Shown in pieces: positions 62,544 through 64,000 of a stretch of DNA of 64,000 bases (its first letter is position 1; each line of letters opens with the position of its first letter). The position numbers and the translations under genes were made by a program. The stretch spans positions 3,658,001 to 3,722,000 of the forward strand of contig NZ_AP022577.1 in assembly GCF_010730955.1 (NCBI RefSeq), in the 5' to 3' direction. The stretch comes from Mycolicibacterium aubagnense (lineage in GTDB: Bacteria > Actinomycetota > Actinomycetes > Mycobacteriales > Mycobacteriaceae). Under the pieces are notes generated by a model. That model was not told where the DNA came from, did not search any database, and was given only the letters and a program-made list of their open reading frames with translations.

Positions 62544-63548
62544 GTGCGCACCACCGGGATGGTGATGCTCGGCCTCGCGGTCCTGGCGCTGTCGATCGCG
62601 GCGGCGATGATCATCGGGCCCGCCGACCTCGGGTTCGGCGACGTGTATGCCGTCGTCGCGCAACATGTTTGGGGCCGTCCAGCGGATATCACACCGATCG
62701 ACGACGGCATCGTGTGGGAGCTGCGGTTGCCACGGGCGCTACTGGCTGCCAGCTGCGGTGCGGGCCTGGGTATCTGCGGGGCGATCCTGCAGTCGCTGAT
62801 GCGCAACCCATTGGCCGACCCGTTCATGCTGGGCATCTCCTCCGGTGCATCCACGGGAGCGGTGCTGGTGGTGGTGGCGGGTATCGGTGGTGCGCTGACG
62901 CTGTCGGGCGGTGCTTTCATCGGTGCGGTGATCGCGTTCGTTCTGGTCCTGGCGCTGGCCGCCGTCTCCGGCGGCGGGCAGGACCGCGTACTGCTGGCCG
63001 GAGTCGCTGGTACCCAGCTCTTTTCGGCGGCCACGGCGTTGGTGGTGTTCTCTTCCGCCGACGCTCAACAGACCCGCGGAGTGCTGTTCTGGCTGCTCGG
63101 CTCGCTGGCCGGGGCCGGCTGGTCTCAGGTGGCGCTGTGCGGTCTCATCTGCGCGGTCTGCCTGGCGATCTGCTGGCTGCATTCAGATGCCTTGGATGCG
63201 TTCGCTTTCGGTCGTGACGCGGCCGCCGCGTTGGGTGTCTCGGTGCGGCGGGTCCGGGCCGTCTTGTTGGCGACCACGGCGCTGCTTACGGCCGTGCTGG
63301 TGAGTGCGGCCGGCGCAATCGGTTTCGTCGGACTGGTATTGCCGCACGCGGCTCGGATGATCGTCGGGCCGTCCCACCGCCGGCTGCTGCCGGTCACCGC
63401 GATCACCGGCGCCATCTTCCTGGTCTGGGTCGACGCGGCGGCCCGCACGGTATTCGCGCCCCAGGAATTGCCGGTCGGCGTGGTGACGGCGCTCGTCGGT
63501 GTGCCGATCTTCATGTGGATTCTGGCTCGCCGCAGGAGGTTTCGGTGA
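62544..63548 (+). CDS. ABC-importer permease (FecCD/BtuC family)
   Basis: A 334-residue permease with ten TM segments: RLPRALLAASCGAGLGICGAILQ (coupling-helix/TM region typical of BtuC), DPFMLGISSGASTGAVLVV and GAIGFVGLVLPHAARMIVGPSHRRLLP. Start GTG 62544, six bases after the binding-protein stop. Forms the channel of the corrinoid importer with the next gene; GTGA overlap with it. Confidence 0.93.
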   Translation: MRTTGMVMLGLAVLALSIAAAMIIGPADLGFGDVYAVVAQHVWGRPADITPIDDGIVWELRLPRALLAASCGAGLGICGAILQSLMRNPLADPFMLGISSGASTGAVLVVVAGIGGALTLSGGAFIGAVIAFVLVLALAAVSGGGQDRVLLAGVAGTQLFSAATALVVFSSADAQQTRGVLFWLLGSLAGAGWSQVALCGLICAVCLAICWLHSDALDAFAFGRDAAAALGVSVRRVRAVLLATTALLTAVLVSAAGAIGFVGLVLPHAARMIVGPSHRRLLPVTAITGAIFLVWVDAAARTVFAPQELPVGVVTALVGVPIFMWILARRRRFR

Positions 63549-64000
63549 CGGCCTCGATCGCGGCGGAATCGGTCAGCTGGTCGGCCGGTGGACGGCTCGT
63601 CATCGACGGGGTGTCCCTGACGGTGGCCGACGGTGAGACGCTGGGGTTGCTCGGGCCCAACGGCGCCGGCAAGTCCTCATTGTTGCGCCTGCTCGCCGGA
63701 CTGCGGCATCCCGACGGTGGGGCGGTCCTGCTCACCGGACGTTCACTGGCCGGCCATCGGCGCCGCGCCGTCGCGCAACGCATCGCGGTGGTCGAGCAGC
63801 AGGTCGGCACGGAGTTGGACGTGACCGTCGAGCAGATTGTGCGGTTGGGCCGAATTCCGCACCGCGACATCTGGTCTGGCGATACGGAGGCCGACAACCG
63901 CGCCGTCGAGCGTGCCCTCGTGTACACCGAGACTGCCGGCATGCGCGACCGGGACTGGCGGACGCTGTCCGGCGGTGAACAGCAGCGGGTACAGATTGCC
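63545..64000 (+). CDS. ABC-importer ATPase (FepC/BtuD family), cut by window end
   Basis: First 152 codons only. Walker A GPNGAGKSSLLRLLAG (about residues 34-49), Q-loop EQQVGTELDVTVE and the ABC signature LSGGEQQRVQIA at the very end of the window. Walker B and H-loop lie outside. GTG 63545 overlaps the permease stop (GTGA) and has AGGAGGT upstream. Energises the corrinoid importer. Confidence 0.93.
   Translation, partial: MTASIAAESVSWSAGGRLVIDGVSLTVADGETLGLLGPNGAGKSSLLRLLAGLRHPDGGAVLLTGRSLAGHRRRAVAQRIAVVEQQVGTELDVTVEQIVRLGRIPHRDIWSGDTEADNRAVERALVYTETAGMRDRDWRTLSGGEQQRVQIA

Noticed and set aside
1..64000. CRISPR arrays, tRNA or rRNA genes, prophage genes
   Set aside because: No regularly spaced repeats, cloverleaf sequences, rRNA motifs or phage structural genes were recognised on either strand.

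Overview
The window is high-GC actinobacterial DNA and almost certainly comes from a fast-growing Mycolicibacterium/Mycobacterium. It carries mmpL3 beside trmB, GTP-dependent pckG, an Rv0216-type double hotdog protein, a block matching Rv0223c-Rv0228, aftD with its DUF2613 partner, lpqI, two WS/DGAT acyltransferases and many fadD/fadE/lip genes. Comparison with M. tuberculosis H37Rv gene order is from memory, not from a search. No rRNA, tRNA or CRISPR array was seen.

Layout. 1-8.6 kb: envelope block (lipoprotein, LPG-synthase-like membrane protein, AI-2E transporter, mmpL3, NYN protein, trmB, Rv0209-like protein). 8.9-14.9 kb: pckG, a cation/Ca2+ exchanger-like protein, fadD4-like ligase and an Rv0216-like hotdog protein. 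14.9-21.1 kb: a five-gene accessory cluster (PucR regulator, SnoaL-like, acyl-CoA ligase, KstD-like dehydrogenase, KshA-like Rieske oxygenase) that looks like a steroid or related polycyclic degradation module. 21.2-27.1 kb: small membrane protein, LipW-like hydrolase, an amino-acid permease split by an IS1081-like element, and an Rv0221-like WS/DGAT. 27.2-44.9 kb: mixed accessory lipid region (AbiEi/DUF559-like protein, exported proteins, two fused acyl-CoA dehydrogenases, two esterases, an Rv1425-Rv1428c-like block, echA1, a TetR regulator). 45-61.2 kb: Rv0223c-Rv0228-like genes plus a sugar transferase and a VOC protein, then aftD, Rv0236A-like, lpqI and a TetR regulator. 61.3-64 kb: cobalamin riboswitch followed by a lipoprotein/FecCD permease/ATPase importer, cut by the window end.

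How it fits together. Two themes dominate: building the mycolate/arabinan envelope (mmpL3, aftD, Rv0225-Rv0228-like genes, lpqI) and activation, storage, hydrolysis and oxidation of lipids and steroids (fadD, fadE, echA1, WS/DGAT, Lip enzymes, KstD/KshA-like). A perfect match to the KstR operator consensus lies between the plsC-fadD12-lipO operon and echA1. A near-match lies before the aldehyde dehydrogenase. This ties parts of the region to sterol-responsive control.

The best-supported structural discoveries are: (1) an IS insertion reconstructed to the base, with an 8-bp target duplication and a restored reading frame; (2) a 55-nt palindromic element sitting in frame inside an acyl-CoA ligase gene; (3) tandem ATGA-coupled leader ORFs before the aldehyde dehydrogenase; and (4) an aftD frame with no ordinary start codon.
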